6,574 nucleotides of DNA from Flavobacteriales bacterium UBA958 (GCA_002293045.1 DBCM01000013.1:1-6574), one strand, 5' to 3'; counted from the first letter of the stretch, positions 1 to 6,574 are shown. Notes: generated by a model from the letters alone, not told the origin. Numbers and translations are program-made.

Positions 1-228
1 GTAACCCTTGTTCCGAATCCGGCAGATGATTACATTCATATTTCTGTGAATGGTTCAGAATCTTTTCAATTTAAGATTATAGACGCTATGGGTTCAACCA
101 TCATGCGTGATCAAGTAAGTTCATCAAAGAAAATAAATACAGCTGAATTTAAAAGTGGCGTTTACTTTGTTACTTTTGAAGGCCAATCAACCAAACCATT
201 CACCAGAAAAGTAATTATTCGCCATTAA
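1..228 (+). CDS. C-terminal end of a T9SS-secreted protein (type A sorting domain), 5' truncated by the window
   Basis: The reading frame is open from base 1 to a TAA at 226-228, giving 75 residues. It begins VTLVPNPADDYIHI and contains DAMG, a Gly-Val-Tyr-Phe-Val strand (SGVYFVTFEG) and a basic end, TRKVIIRH. This is the usual layout of the type A T9SS C-terminal sorting domain: a PNPA..-type opening, about 70-75 residues of short beta strands, and a final Lys/Arg-containing strand. In this family the domain directs a protein across the outer membrane through the Por/T9SS machinery and is removed or processed at the cell surface. The functional part of the protein lies upstream of the window, so cargo type (enzyme, adhesin or other) cannot be stated. 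The Met at 46 is internal to the domain and is not a real start. rnr follows after 11 bases on the same strand, so read-through transcription is possible. Confidence 0.88.
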   Translation, partial: VTLVPNPADDYIHISVNGSESFQFKIIDAMGSTIMRDQVSSSKKINTAEFKSGVYFVTFEGQSTKPFTRKVIIRH

Positions 229-239
229 ATGGCCTAACA

Positions 240-2390
240 ATGGCTAAAAACAAGCACCGAGGTGCGCCCCACAAAAAATCTGAAAAACAATCAAGCGGTG
301 GATACAGGAACCTAGTGCTGAATGTGTTTGCAAAAAACCAAGGAGCAACCTTAACCCACAAACAACTTTGTAATTTACTGTCCGCGAATACGCCAAACGA
401 AAGGCAACACGTTTTTGATGCGCTGATGTCCTTGGTTGAAAAACGGCAACTCAATCAGCTGAATCATCACAGTTTTTCCCGCCCTATTCAAACGCCCGAA
501 GAAGGTGTTTTAGAGATGAATGCCAAAGGATTTGGATTTGTTCGAATAGAAGGGTCCAACAAAGACGTAATGATTCGTGAGGAAAATAAAGGCATGGCGA
601 TGGATGGTGACCGTGTTCAATTCACTGTGATTAAAGATAGAAATGGCAGGAGGGAAGGGTTAATCCTGAATGTGCTAGAGCGCGGTCGAATGCAATTGGT
701 TGGAACCATTCAGATTAAGAACCACAAAGCCATATTATATCCGGATTCCGCAAAATTCGGGGTGCCGGTTGAAATTCCAGAAGGAAAATTAAACGGTGCA
801 CAGCAAGGAATGCGCGCTGTGGTAAAAATAAGCGTTTGGCCTGAACAGCGAAAAATGCCTTATGGCGAGGTGGTAGCGCTCTTGGGATATGCCGGAACAA
901 ATGATGCAGAAATGATTTCCATTCTCATCAATCAAGGATTTGATCCATTTTTTCCAGAGGAAGTAATGCGAGAGGCAAGCATGATTTCTACGGAAATTAC
1001 CGCGGAAGAAATAACAAAACGACGAGACGCGAGATCAATAACCACATTTACCATTGACCCGGTAGACGCAAAAGATTTCGATGATGCCATTTCATATGAA
1101 CGTTTACCAAATGGAAACCTAGAAATCGGTGTACACATCGCGGATGTTGGACATTACATTCAAGAGGGTTCGGCCTTGGATAAAGAAGCGTTAAAACGAT
1201 CAAATTCGGTTTATTTAGTAGACCGTGTGATGCCCATGCTTCCTGAGCAATTGTCCAATGTGCTATGTTCCCTTAGGCCCCATGAAGACAAACTAACCTT
1301 TTCCGCGTTCTTTGAATTCAATGAACACCAAGAAGTTATAAAATCGTGGTATGGAAAGAGTGTGATTCATTCCAATCGGCGCTATACTTATGAAGAAGTA
1401 CAGGAAATAATTGAGGGAAAAGATGATCCATATGCCAACGAATTACACACCATTAATAAAATCGCAAAAGGGCTTCGCGCTAACCGCTTTAAGAAAGGTG
1501 CGTTGAACATCATCTCTGAAGAACTTCGATTTGTTCTATCTGAAACAGGGGTTCCCATCGGCACCTTATTAAAAACATCGAAAGAGTCTCATCAGTTAGT
1601 AGAAGAGTTTATGCTCTTGGCGAATCGATCCATCGCTTCATATTTAACCCCAAAAAAGGAACAGGCAGAAACCCATACTACCGTGTATCGGGTTCACGAC
1701 TTGCCCGATATAGAAAAACTTGGTTTACTCACCATGTTTTGCGAAAAATTCGGATTAGAATTGCACATCGATCAAATCCAAGAGGCCGCAACAAACCTCA
1801 ATAAATTACTTAAGCAAATTGAAAACGAGCCGTTCTTTTCACTAATTCAGGGAATGGTAGTGCGCTCTATGGCTAAAGCAGTATACAGCACAAACAACAA
1901 AGGACATTTCGGGCTATTATTCAAGGAATACACGCATTTCACCTCGCCTATTCGAAGGTATGCCGACCTTATCGTACATCGACAACTGTTTGAAAAAACC
2001 TCATCGGGCCGCATTAAACACCGCATCACATTGGAAGAGGTCTGTAAACGAATCTCCAGCAATGAGCGAAAAGCGATAGAGGCAGAGCGCGAATCGGTAA
2101 AATATTTTCAGACCTTAATGTTGATTGATCATATTGGAGAAGCCTTCGAGGGGATTGTTTCTGGGATTTCTGAATACGGTATTTTTGTACGCCTAAGCGC
2201 CAATAACTGTGAGGGAATGGTTTCGATTGCATCGATTACGGACGATCGATACTTCTTTGATCCAGAACGGTATGTAGTTCTTGGGAAGCGAACAGGTAAA
2301 ACAATTAACTTGGGAGACCTCGTAACGGTTGTTGTTGATGAAGTAAGCCCAAGGAAACGTCAAATTGACTTAGTACTTAAATCGCATTAA
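240..2390 (+). CDS. rnr: Ribonuclease R (RNase II/R family 3'-5' exoribonuclease)
   Basis: This 716-residue protein is a processive, hydrolytic 3'-5' exoribonuclease that degrades structured RNA and acts in mRNA decay and rRNA/tmRNA-linked quality control in the cytoplasm. Domains in order: a short Lys-rich N-terminus (1-20); a winged-helix region (about 22-75); two cold-shock OB folds (about 85-150 with KGFGFVRI, and 150-215); the RNB catalytic domain (about 258-585); and a C-terminal S1 domain (about 632-714, with GIVSGISEYGIFVRL). The catalytic motif IDPVDAKDFDDA gives D273, D279, D281 and D282, matching the four metal-binding Asp of E. coli RNase R (272, 278, 280, 281). The second family signature, HFTSPIRRYADLIVHRQL, is at 566-583. 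The ATG at 240 follows the upstream stop by 11 bases and has no evident Shine-Dalgarno, which is normal in Bacteroidota. The protein ends right after S1, without the long Lys-rich tail of the enterobacterial enzyme (about 813 residues). No frameshift is seen. Confidence 0.96.
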   Translation: MAKNKHRGAPHKKSEKQSSGGYRNLVLNVFAKNQGATLTHKQLCNLLSANTPNERQHVFDALMSLVEKRQLNQLNHHSFSRPIQTPEEGVLEMNAKGFGFVRIEGSNKDVMIREENKGMAMDGDRVQFTVIKDRNGRREGLILNVLERGRMQLVGTIQIKNHKAILYPDSAKFGVPVEIPEGKLNGAQQGMRAVVKISVWPEQRKMPYGEVVALLGYAGTNDAEMISILINQGFDPFFPEEVMREASMISTEITAEEITKRRDARSITTFTIDPVDAKDFDDAISYERLPNGNLEIGVHIADVGHYIQEGSALDKEALKRSNSVYLVDRVMPMLPEQLSNVLCSLRPHEDKLTFSAFFEFNEHQEVIKSWYGKSVIHSNRRYTYEEVQEIIEGKDDPYANELHTINKIAKGLRANRFKKGALNIISEELRFVLSETGVPIGTLLKTSKESHQLVEEFMLLANRSIASYLTPKKEQAETHTTVYRVHDLPDIEKLGLLTMFCEKFGLELHIDQIQEAATNLNKLLKQIENEPFFSLIQGMVVRSMAKAVYSTNNKGHFGLLFKEYTHFTSPIRRYADLIVHRQLFEKTSSGRIKHRITLEEVCKRISSNERKAIEAERESVKYFQTLMLIDHIGEAFEGIVSGISEYGIFVRLSANNCEGMVSIASITDDRYFFDPERYVVLGKRTGKTINLGDLVTVVVDEVSPRKRQIDLVLKSH

Positions 2391-4109
2391 TTATTTTTCA
2401 GGAGAAAACGGATTACCGCTAGAAACACGCTGTAATTCATGTCCTTTTCTAAACATTTTTTGGGTCACTGGCTTGCCATTATTTCCATAAACAATGAACA
2501 GTCCGTCCTTTAAGCCATTCTTATAGTGGATTTCATTCATTTTGTTACCCCGCCGATCATTTTGATAAAATTCACCATGAAGAAGTCCTTGTTTAAATGT
2601 TGAAACCACTGCAGGGACGATCCCACCGGGATAATAGTTAATCCATTTTCCGGTCTTTTTTTCCAGGTTATATTTCCCCGTTTCTTTTATTGAAAAATCC
2701 ACTTGAGAATATGCTTTATAGGTACCGTGCTTCACGCTTTGTTTTGATTTAAACCCTAAAGCGACCACATCCTGTGATGCATTTTTTAGTGTTTTAACCC
2801 GATAGGACACCTCTTCTTTTTTTCTTCCATTGTTATAAAATTCTGTCCATTTTCCTGTTTTATTCCCCATTTTGTACCTTCCAAAAAGCAGTAATTTCCC
2901 TTCGGGACTAAACGAATACCATGCGCCATTTAACTTACCTTTTTTATAAAAAGACTGATTTTTTAACCGTCCATTCGGCCAATAATTTTTCCATTCTCCT
3001 TCTTCTAGTCCCTGATCATATGCTCCCTCGAGTAATAGGGTCCCATCCTCATACCATGTTTGCCACCTGCCTTGTTTTAAATCGGCAACAAAGGAGCCTT
3101 TTTTAAACGGTGTGCCGTCTTTATAAAAATAATTCCATTTCCCTGCTTTTAATCCATTATCAAACGATGCCGTATATGAAAGTTCTCCCGAAGAATAATA
3201 AAACCGCCAATCGCCATGTTGTTTATCCTCCTTAAAAAAGCCCGTCATTTCTTCACCACCGTCTAATCTCCTCCAAACCCAAGGGCCCGCCTTTTTTCCC
3301 ATTCGATAGCTTCCTTCCGTTTGTAAAACGCCGTTTTCATAATATACTAAATAGGTGCCGTCAAGCGAATCCTGTATAAAACTTTGCTTTTTCTCTACAT
3401 TACCGTTTGCAAAATAAAACACCCATTCACCATGTTTTTTTCCTCCAATAAATCCTCCTTCAATCGATGTGCGTCCGGAGGCGAGCAATTCAATAAAGGG
3501 GCCGTCTCTTAGTCCATGATTAAACGTATATGACTCTTTCAGCCCTCCAAAGGTGAAATACGTGTTTACTTGACCCTTACCAGAAAAAACGGTTTGCGTG
3601 TGCAAGGAGTCGTTCTCAAAATACTCCAATAAATACGTGGTGTCATTCCTAACTAATTCCGTTTTCCATTTGGCAGCATTTACATTGTAATAATTCCATA
3701 AACCCTCAGGAGATCCGAGCTGATAATTTCCCTGAATAAGCAAGATGCCTTTTTCATCGTATTCCTTAAAACTAGAATCCGGGACATTAAACCTAGCAAA
3801 ATACTGTTGTTTGATTTGTTTGTTTGGAAAGTAAGTAGTTTGTTTGCCATGCATTCTGTTTCGAAAAAAATAACGCTCCTCTTCAAGCGTACCATCTAAG
3901 GAATAAAAAAGCCACCTCCCGTGCTTTTCTGTGGTTTTTGGATTAAAGTCATCCACATAATAGGAGCCTGTTGAGTGTATACGCTTTTTGTTTGAATCCC
4001 AGTAAAGTTTAACTTTTGGACTTAGGTTTTCGGGTAAAATCTTTTGGCCTAAACATCTAGGGTTAACCAATAACAAGAGTAAAAATAAACCGAGGTATTT
4101 CATGTTCAT
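2391..4109 (-). CDS. Secreted MORN-variant (YwqK-type) repeat protein
   Basis: The protein has 572 residues from the ATG at 4109; the ATG at 4103 two codons later is equally possible. After the start comes a signal peptide: MKYLGLFLLLLLVNPRCLG, a hydrophobic core with a plausible signal peptidase I site before QK. Nearly all the rest is repeats of the form xGxW.xY..xG....xxxY..G.., the MORN-variant pattern (MORN_2, seen in YwqK-annotated proteins). Four units begin near residues 63, 87, 111 and 135. Ten contiguous units cover 202-441, and four more begin near 461, 486, 511 and 535. There is no catalytic motif and no T9SS sorting domain, so a periplasmic or envelope-associated binding/scaffold role is an inference only. 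The label 'YwqK family antitoxin' is common for such proteins, but no toxin partner is visible here. The frame extends upstream to a TTG at 4187, but that would overlap the exporter gene and bury the signal peptide. The gene lies 28 bases downstream of the exporter gene, suggesting an operon. Confidence 0.85.
   Translation of the reverse strand: MNMKYLGLFLLLLLVNPRCLGQKILPENLSPKVKLYWDSNKKRIHSTGSYYVDDFNPKTTEKHGRWLFYSLDGTLEEERYFFRNRMHGKQTTYFPNKQIKQQYFARFNVPDSSFKEYDEKGILLIQGNYQLGSPEGLWNYYNVNAAKWKTELVRNDTTYLLEYFENDSLHTQTVFSGKGQVNTYFTFGGLKESYTFNHGLRDGPFIELLASGRTSIEGGFIGGKKHGEWVFYFANGNVEKKQSFIQDSLDGTYLVYYENGVLQTEGSYRMGKKAGPWVWRRLDGGEEMTGFFKEDKQHGDWRFYYSSGELSYTASFDNGLKAGKWNYFYKDGTPFKKGSFVADLKQGRWQTWYEDGTLLLEGAYDQGLEEGEWKNYWPNGRLKNQSFYKKGKLNGAWYSFSPEGKLLLFGRYKMGNKTGKWTEFYNNGRKKEEVSYRVKTLKNASQDVVALGFKSKQSVKHGTYKAYSQVDFSIKETGKYNLEKKTGKWINYYPGGIVPAVVSTFKQGLLHGEFYQNDRRGNKMNEIHYKNGLKDGLFIVYGNNGKPVTQKMFRKGHELQRVSSGNPFSPEK
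2787..3506 (-). repeat. Ten tandem 72-bp coding repeats (24-residue MORN-variant units)
   Basis: Inside the repeat protein, ten successive units start at exact 24-residue intervals with no insertion or deletion. Their openings are DGPF, HGEW, DGTY, AGPW, HGDW, AGKW, QGRW, EGEW, NGAW and TGKW. In all ten, unit position 2 is Gly, position 4 is aromatic, position 11 is Gly and position 19 is Phe or Tyr. The other positions, and the DNA itself, have diverged strongly, so the array is old and held by structure, not a recent DNA expansion. The regular pitch suggests an elongated beta-hairpin stack; that is inference from the family. Confidence 0.85.
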
Positions 4110-4137
4110 AAAACTAAAAGGTATACTCACGTTACAC

Positions 4138-4803
4138 TTACAACAACTGCCTAAGGATAAGAAAAATTCCCGTACCCCAAAAAACAATTCCGATAAGGAT
4201 GTTTAGCCCACGGAGGAGTTTAACCGTTACTAAAGGCTTGATTTTATTAGCTACATAGGCTTTTAAGCAGTCGATCCCAAAGAAGGTAATTAATATTATA
4301 GCGATAAATATCACAATGTGTGCATCGCTGTCATAAGGTGCTACTAAATCAAAGCCTTTAGCAATTATTGCCAACCAGTAAATAACCACTCCCGGGTTCA
4401 GAAGATTTAGCATAAATCCTTTTAAGACCAACATGGAGTTGTCTTTATTCTTGTTAGATTTTATGGCCTTATCCTCAGAATCCAACAGGTCTTGATCAAG
4501 GGCCTCAGCACCCATCTTCACCTGTTTAAAAAATAAGTTATAAACCCCATACGCTATAAACAACGTGCCCCCCAATACGCTTAGAATTAAATTGTTTTTA
4601 ACGTCTCCGAGGCCTTTCAATTGATACGCAAAAAACAATGAAATTACAATGTAAAACAGATCGCTCAAAAGCACCCCCGCATCAAAAATCAGGGCCGCTT
4701 TGAATCCTTTTGTAATGCTAGTTTCTAGCAGCACAAAAAAAACAGGACCAATCATAATGCTCAACAGAAAACCAATTCCGATGGCTTGGAAAACATACTC
4801 CAT
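4138..4803 (-). CDS. LysE/RhtB-family amino-acid-type exporter
   Basis: The 221-residue integral membrane protein starts at the ATG at 4803 (MEYVFQAIGIGFLLSIMIGP). Six hydrophobic segments are visible at about 3-24, 37-59, 71-93, 128-148, 162-182 and 194-217. A charged hydrophilic loop lies at about 94-127, between helices 3 and 4. Family features are the early Gly-Pro (19-20) in helix 1, the G..L.D motif of helix 2 (GVLLSDLFY, 43-51), and the LNLLNPGVVIYWLA motif (132-145), matching the NP....FW signature of the LysE/RhtB superfamily. Members export amino acids or related small molecules using the proton or sodium gradient; the substrate cannot be read from sequence. The frame extends six codons further to a TTG at 4821, but the ATG gives the usual family N-terminus. 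The repeat-protein gene follows 28 bases downstream, probably co-transcribed. The small acidic gene diverges across a 101-bp gap. Confidence 0.87.
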   Translation of the reverse strand: MEYVFQAIGIGFLLSIMIGPVFFVLLETSITKGFKAALIFDAGVLLSDLFYIVISLFFAYQLKGLGDVKNNLILSVLGGTLFIAYGVYNLFFKQVKMGAEALDQDLLDSEDKAIKSNKNKDNSMLVLKGFMLNLLNPGVVIYWLAIIAKGFDLVAPYDSDAHIVIFIAIILITFFGIDCLKAYVANKIKPLVTVKLLRGLNILIGIVFWGTGIFLILRQLL

Positions 4804-4878
4804 ACTTACAAAAATAATCAAAAGGTTTGGGTACGGTTAATTCTCTTGGTTGCAATGAAATAAAAGTGGAATAATCCT

Positions 4879-4886
4879 TATCTTTG
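4879..4886 (+). promoter_or_regulatory. Bacteroidota-type -7 promoter box (TAnnTTTG)
   Basis: TATCTTTG matches the Bacteroidota primary-sigma -7 consensus TAnnTTTG at all six fixed positions. It lies 18 bases upstream of the ATG at 4905, in the only non-coding gap before this divergent gene. TTG triplets that could act as the -33 element occur at 4846-4848 and 4850-4852, but their distance (at least 26 bases) is longer than the usual spacing of roughly 17-23, so only the -7 box is convincing. The implied leader is very short. Confidence 0.5.
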
Positions 4887-4904
4887 CCATATTAAATCAG
4901 ATTC

Positions 4905-5264
4905 ATGAGAACGAAATTAGCCAATGATAAGCTAGATGCTATTATAAAAATGGTAGAAAAAGAGGGGGTTCAAGCCCCTAAATTAATTGATGAATTAAAA
5001 GCTTTACGGGTGAACGCCTTGGAAGAGAAAGATCCATTAGTGGTTAAAGTACTTCGATTAATGTATGAGTACTTGGGCGAAAATGAGTCCTTTGGCGTTG
5101 AAGGTCAATTTGAAGAAGACGAAGAGGGCAATGAATATCCCTTAGAAATTGAAGAAAAAGAAAACCTATTATATTTATTGTCTTTATTGAAAAACGCAGA
5201 ACAAAAAGTTAATCGGGAAGAATTGAAAGATTACCGTGATGCGATGAAAACAGAATTATATTAG
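4905..5264 (+). CDS. Small acidic protein of unknown function
   Basis: I do not recognise this 119-residue protein. It has no signal peptide or membrane segment, so it is probably cytoplasmic. Residues 1-56 look helical and amphipathic (KLDAIIKMVEKEG, then LIDELKALRVNALEEK, then VVKVLRLMYEYLG). Residues 59-86 form a highly acidic stretch including EEDEEGNE and LEIEEKE. Residues 86-119 again look helical (NLLYLLSLLKNAEQ, then REELKDYRDAMKTELY). The whole has about 29 Asp/Glu against 18 Lys/Arg and no cysteine. It is likely a real gene: it starts with ATG, occupies the space between two minus-strand genes, has a good -7 promoter box just upstream and a strong terminator about 80 bases downstream, and its codon use resembles the neighbours. 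It may be a monocistronic helical protein that binds a partner, but no function is supported. Confidence 0.72.
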   Translation: MRTKLANDKLDAIIKMVEKEGVQAPKLIDELKALRVNALEEKDPLVVKVLRLMYEYLGENESFGVEGQFEEDEEGNEYPLEIEEKENLLYLLSLLKNAEQKVNREELKDYRDAMKTELY

Positions 5265-5345
5265 GACCTGAGGCAACGTTTCCTGAAGTCTTTACGTCAA
5301 TACCATACTGATAAGCGTTAGCTTAGATTTATTTAACTTGCAGAG

Positions 5346-5377
5346 AAAGCCGAAAAATCACCTTTTTCGGCTTTTTT
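5346..5377. terminator. Bidirectional intrinsic terminator between converging genes
   Basis: A 12-bp perfect stem pairs AAAGCCGAAAAA (5346-5357) with TTTTTCGGCTTT (5363-5374) around a 5-base loop, TCACC. On the plus strand the T run 5372-5377 follows the GCCG/CGGC core, which suits termination of the acidic-protein gene ending at 5264. On the minus strand the A-rich arm supplies a shorter U tract (TTTCTCT), so it can also end the nuclease gene, whose stop is at 5380-5382. Confidence 0.85.
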
Positions 5378-5379
5378 AA

Positions 5380-6574
5380 TTAACAATATCCGCAGTATTT
5401 TGCTGTATCTGAATGAGTAAAGGGCTGGTTTTCATCGAAAATTTGTGTTACCACCTCCGTAATCAATGCTTGAAAATCAGCTAACAATTCATGCGTTGTT
5501 GAAGACGGTAATTGCAAGGGGAAAAAAGCCTCTGTTTTTCGTTGAATGGCATATATCCCTATGGTTTCTGGGATTTTATTATAGTTATAGTTAAACAAAA
5601 ACGCATACGTTGCCAATTGCAGTGCATGTTTACATGCCTTAAAGGACTCCGTAACCGTTTCTTTTTGTTTATAGGTAACGTCTTCGGTTTTAACGCGCCC
5701 GCTTTTATAATCTACCAATCTATAGGAGTTGCCAACCCGGTCTATTCGGTCAATAAATCCAATCCAATTTACAATCCTCTGCTCTCCCCCGATCGACAAG
5801 GTCATGGGGGCTAAAAGTTTCGCTTCTACGCGATGAATATACACGGGCTCTGATTGTGATTGAATGTAGGCGATGTCGTTTTTTAATAAATTAACCACGA
5901 GTTCTTTCGCAACGGTAAAGGTTAGCCAGTTTTTTCCGGATTCAATAAGTTTTTCATCTTGACTGAGGAAAATCAAAAACTCTTCTCTTAAAATATCTGG
6001 TGCACGAGTAAGCATTTCTTCTATATCTGCAGGTGTTATTGCTGGTGGAGGAGGCGTAATTAAGGCTCCAGCAGCATCCATTTCAACAAAAGGGTTAAAG
6101 AGTTTTTCCAGCGTATTGTGTATAAAGCGTCCCATACTGCTTGTTTCTAATTCCTCTTCCACAGACTCTTCCTCGCCAAATTCCGCCAAATAACGATAGT
6201 AAAAATCCAACGGACAATTCAAATATTTTGCAATGGCGCTTGCCGATAGATTTTTGGAAAAATAATGCTCCAATAATACGTGAATTTGTGGCCGCTTGAC
6301 AACCACAGCAGAATCAAACTCATTGTGTTCAGGGAAGGCCGTCGTGTAAAATTGTCGCTCCAAGGTGCACTGCGGATTTATACTGGCTAATTCCATTTCT
6401 AATTGAGCGATATAGCGGCTTGGCTCTGAGGACCCCATGGAATCATTCGAAATCGCATAGGTAATGATCACGTCTTCAGCAGTGTGTAATAAGCGATAAA
6501 AGTGATGTGCAAACAACCCTTGTTTTTCTCGGGCCGTAGGCAGTCCTAAGCCCCTTCTTAGGTCCATTGGAATC
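5380..6574 (-). CDS. AddB/RecB-like PD-(D/E)XK nuclease, C-terminal part (5' end outside window)
   Basis: The frame is open to the window edge; residues Ile-Pro precede the Met at 6567, so that Met is internal. Residue numbers here count from it. The opening MDLRRGLGLPTAREKQ, then HHFYRLLHTAEDVIITYA, resembles the end of the helicase-like part of AddB-type proteins. The nuclease domain runs from about 108 to 395. It shows H150 (MGRFIHNTLEKLF), D273 (GFIDRIDR), D286 and K288 (LVDYKSG), and the QLATYAFLF motif (Q317, Y321). The 13- and 2-residue spacing of the Asp-Asp-Lys set equals that of E. coli RecB (D1067, D1080, K1082), so the site looks intact. C118 (LNCPLDFYYRY) and a terminal C392-x2-C395 recall the AddB iron-sulfur cluster, but the protein stops at C395. 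The likely role is DNA end resection at double-strand breaks with an AddA-type helicase partner. A distinct stand-alone helicase/nuclease of the same superfamily is possible. Confidence 0.85.
   Translation of the reverse strand, partial: IPMDLRRGLGLPTAREKQGLFAHHFYRLLHTAEDVIITYAISNDSMGSSEPSRYIAQLEMELASINPQCTLERQFYTTAFPEHNEFDSAVVVKRPQIHVLLEHYFSKNLSASAIAKYLNCPLDFYYRYLAEFGEEESVEEELETSSMGRFIHNTLEKLFNPFVEMDAAGALITPPPPAITPADIEEMLTRAPDILREEFLIFLSQDEKLIESGKNWLTFTVAKELVVNLLKNDIAYIQSQSEPVYIHRVEAKLLAPMTLSIGGEQRIVNWIGFIDRIDRVGNSYRLVDYKSGRVKTEDVTYKQKETVTESFKACKHALQLATYAFLFNYNYNKIPETIGIYAIQRKTEAFFPLQLPSSTTHELLADFQALITEVVTQIFDENQPFTHSDTAKYCGYC

Noticed and set aside
171..178. Plus-strand TACTTTTG, a TAnnTTTG match upstream of rnr
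   Set aside because: It is inside the T9SS sorting-domain coding sequence and lacks a TTG at the -33 position. Six fixed bases are expected several times by chance in this window.
4047..4103. Lipoprotein signal in the repeat protein (Cys near residue 19 of the signal peptide)
   Set aside because: The residues before the Cys are Asn-Pro-Arg, which do not fit a lipobox; cleavage by signal peptidase I a little later is more likely.
2391..4109. Toxin-antitoxin system suggested by the YwqK 'antitoxin' label
   Set aside because: No toxin-like partner is adjacent, the protein is large and has a signal peptide, and the neighbours are an exporter and RNase R.
4104..4187. Longer start for the repeat protein at 4187
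   Set aside because: That start is a TTG, overlaps the exporter gene by about 50 bases, and places 26 residues before a clean signal peptide. The ATG at 4109 or 4103 is much better.
4809..4816. Minus-strand TATTTTTG, a TAnnTTTG match just upstream of the exporter ATG
   Set aside because: It lies only five bases from the ATG and has no TTG at a suitable -33 distance. In an AT-rich gap this can arise by chance; a leaderless transcript would be needed for it to work.
4804..4821. Longer start for the exporter at 4821
   Set aside because: It is a TTG adding six residues before an ATG that gives the normal family N-terminus.
5512..5814. 100-codon open frame on the plus strand inside the nuclease gene
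   Set aside because: It is antisense to the conserved PD-(D/E)XK catalytic region, its translation shows no recognisable domain, and no promoter evidence supports it.
6565..6567. Met at 6567 as the true start of the nuclease gene
   Set aside because: The frame continues to the window edge (Ile-Pro before the Met), and the following residues resemble the interior of AddB-type proteins, so the gene starts outside the window.

Overview
The window looks like ordinary chromosomal DNA from a member of the Bacteroidota, most likely the Flavobacteriia/Cytophagia side. Three things point there. The first coding segment ends in a type IX secretion (T9SS) type A sorting domain, a system essentially confined to this phylum. 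Genes lack clear Shine-Dalgarno sequences. A TAnnTTTG promoter box, the Bacteroidota -7 consensus, sits just upstream of one gene. The DNA is moderately AT-rich. No RNA gene, CRISPR array, insertion sequence or prophage signature was found.

Layout. (1) 1-228, plus strand: the 3' end of a gene for a T9SS-exported protein. (2) 240-2390, plus strand: a complete ribonuclease R gene (rnr) with winged-helix, cold-shock, RNB and S1 domains and all catalytic aspartates. (3) 2391-4109, minus strand: a secreted protein built almost wholly from MORN-variant (YwqK-type) repeats, including ten consecutive units of exactly 24 residues. Its stop codon abuts that of rnr with no base between them. (4) 4138-4803, minus strand: a six-helix LysE/RhtB-type exporter that probably shares a transcript with the repeat protein. 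(5) 4905-5264, plus strand: a small, very acidic protein that I do not recognise, transcribed divergently from the exporter. (6) 5346-5377: a strong hairpin terminator between two converging genes. (7) 5380-6574, minus strand: the C-terminal part of an AddB/RecB-like protein carrying an intact PD-(D/E)XK nuclease domain; its 5' end lies outside the window.

How the genes work together. RNase R (RNA decay and quality control) and the AddB-like nuclease (double-strand break processing) are housekeeping functions with no evident link to each other. The exporter and the MORN-variant protein may form a two-gene operon, but nothing in the sequence gives them a common substrate. I see no convincing new multi-gene system. 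The points most worth a second look are the unrecognised acidic protein, the very regular repeat array, the zero-gap convergent stop codons, and an AddB-like C-terminus that stops at a CxxC without the expected last cysteine.
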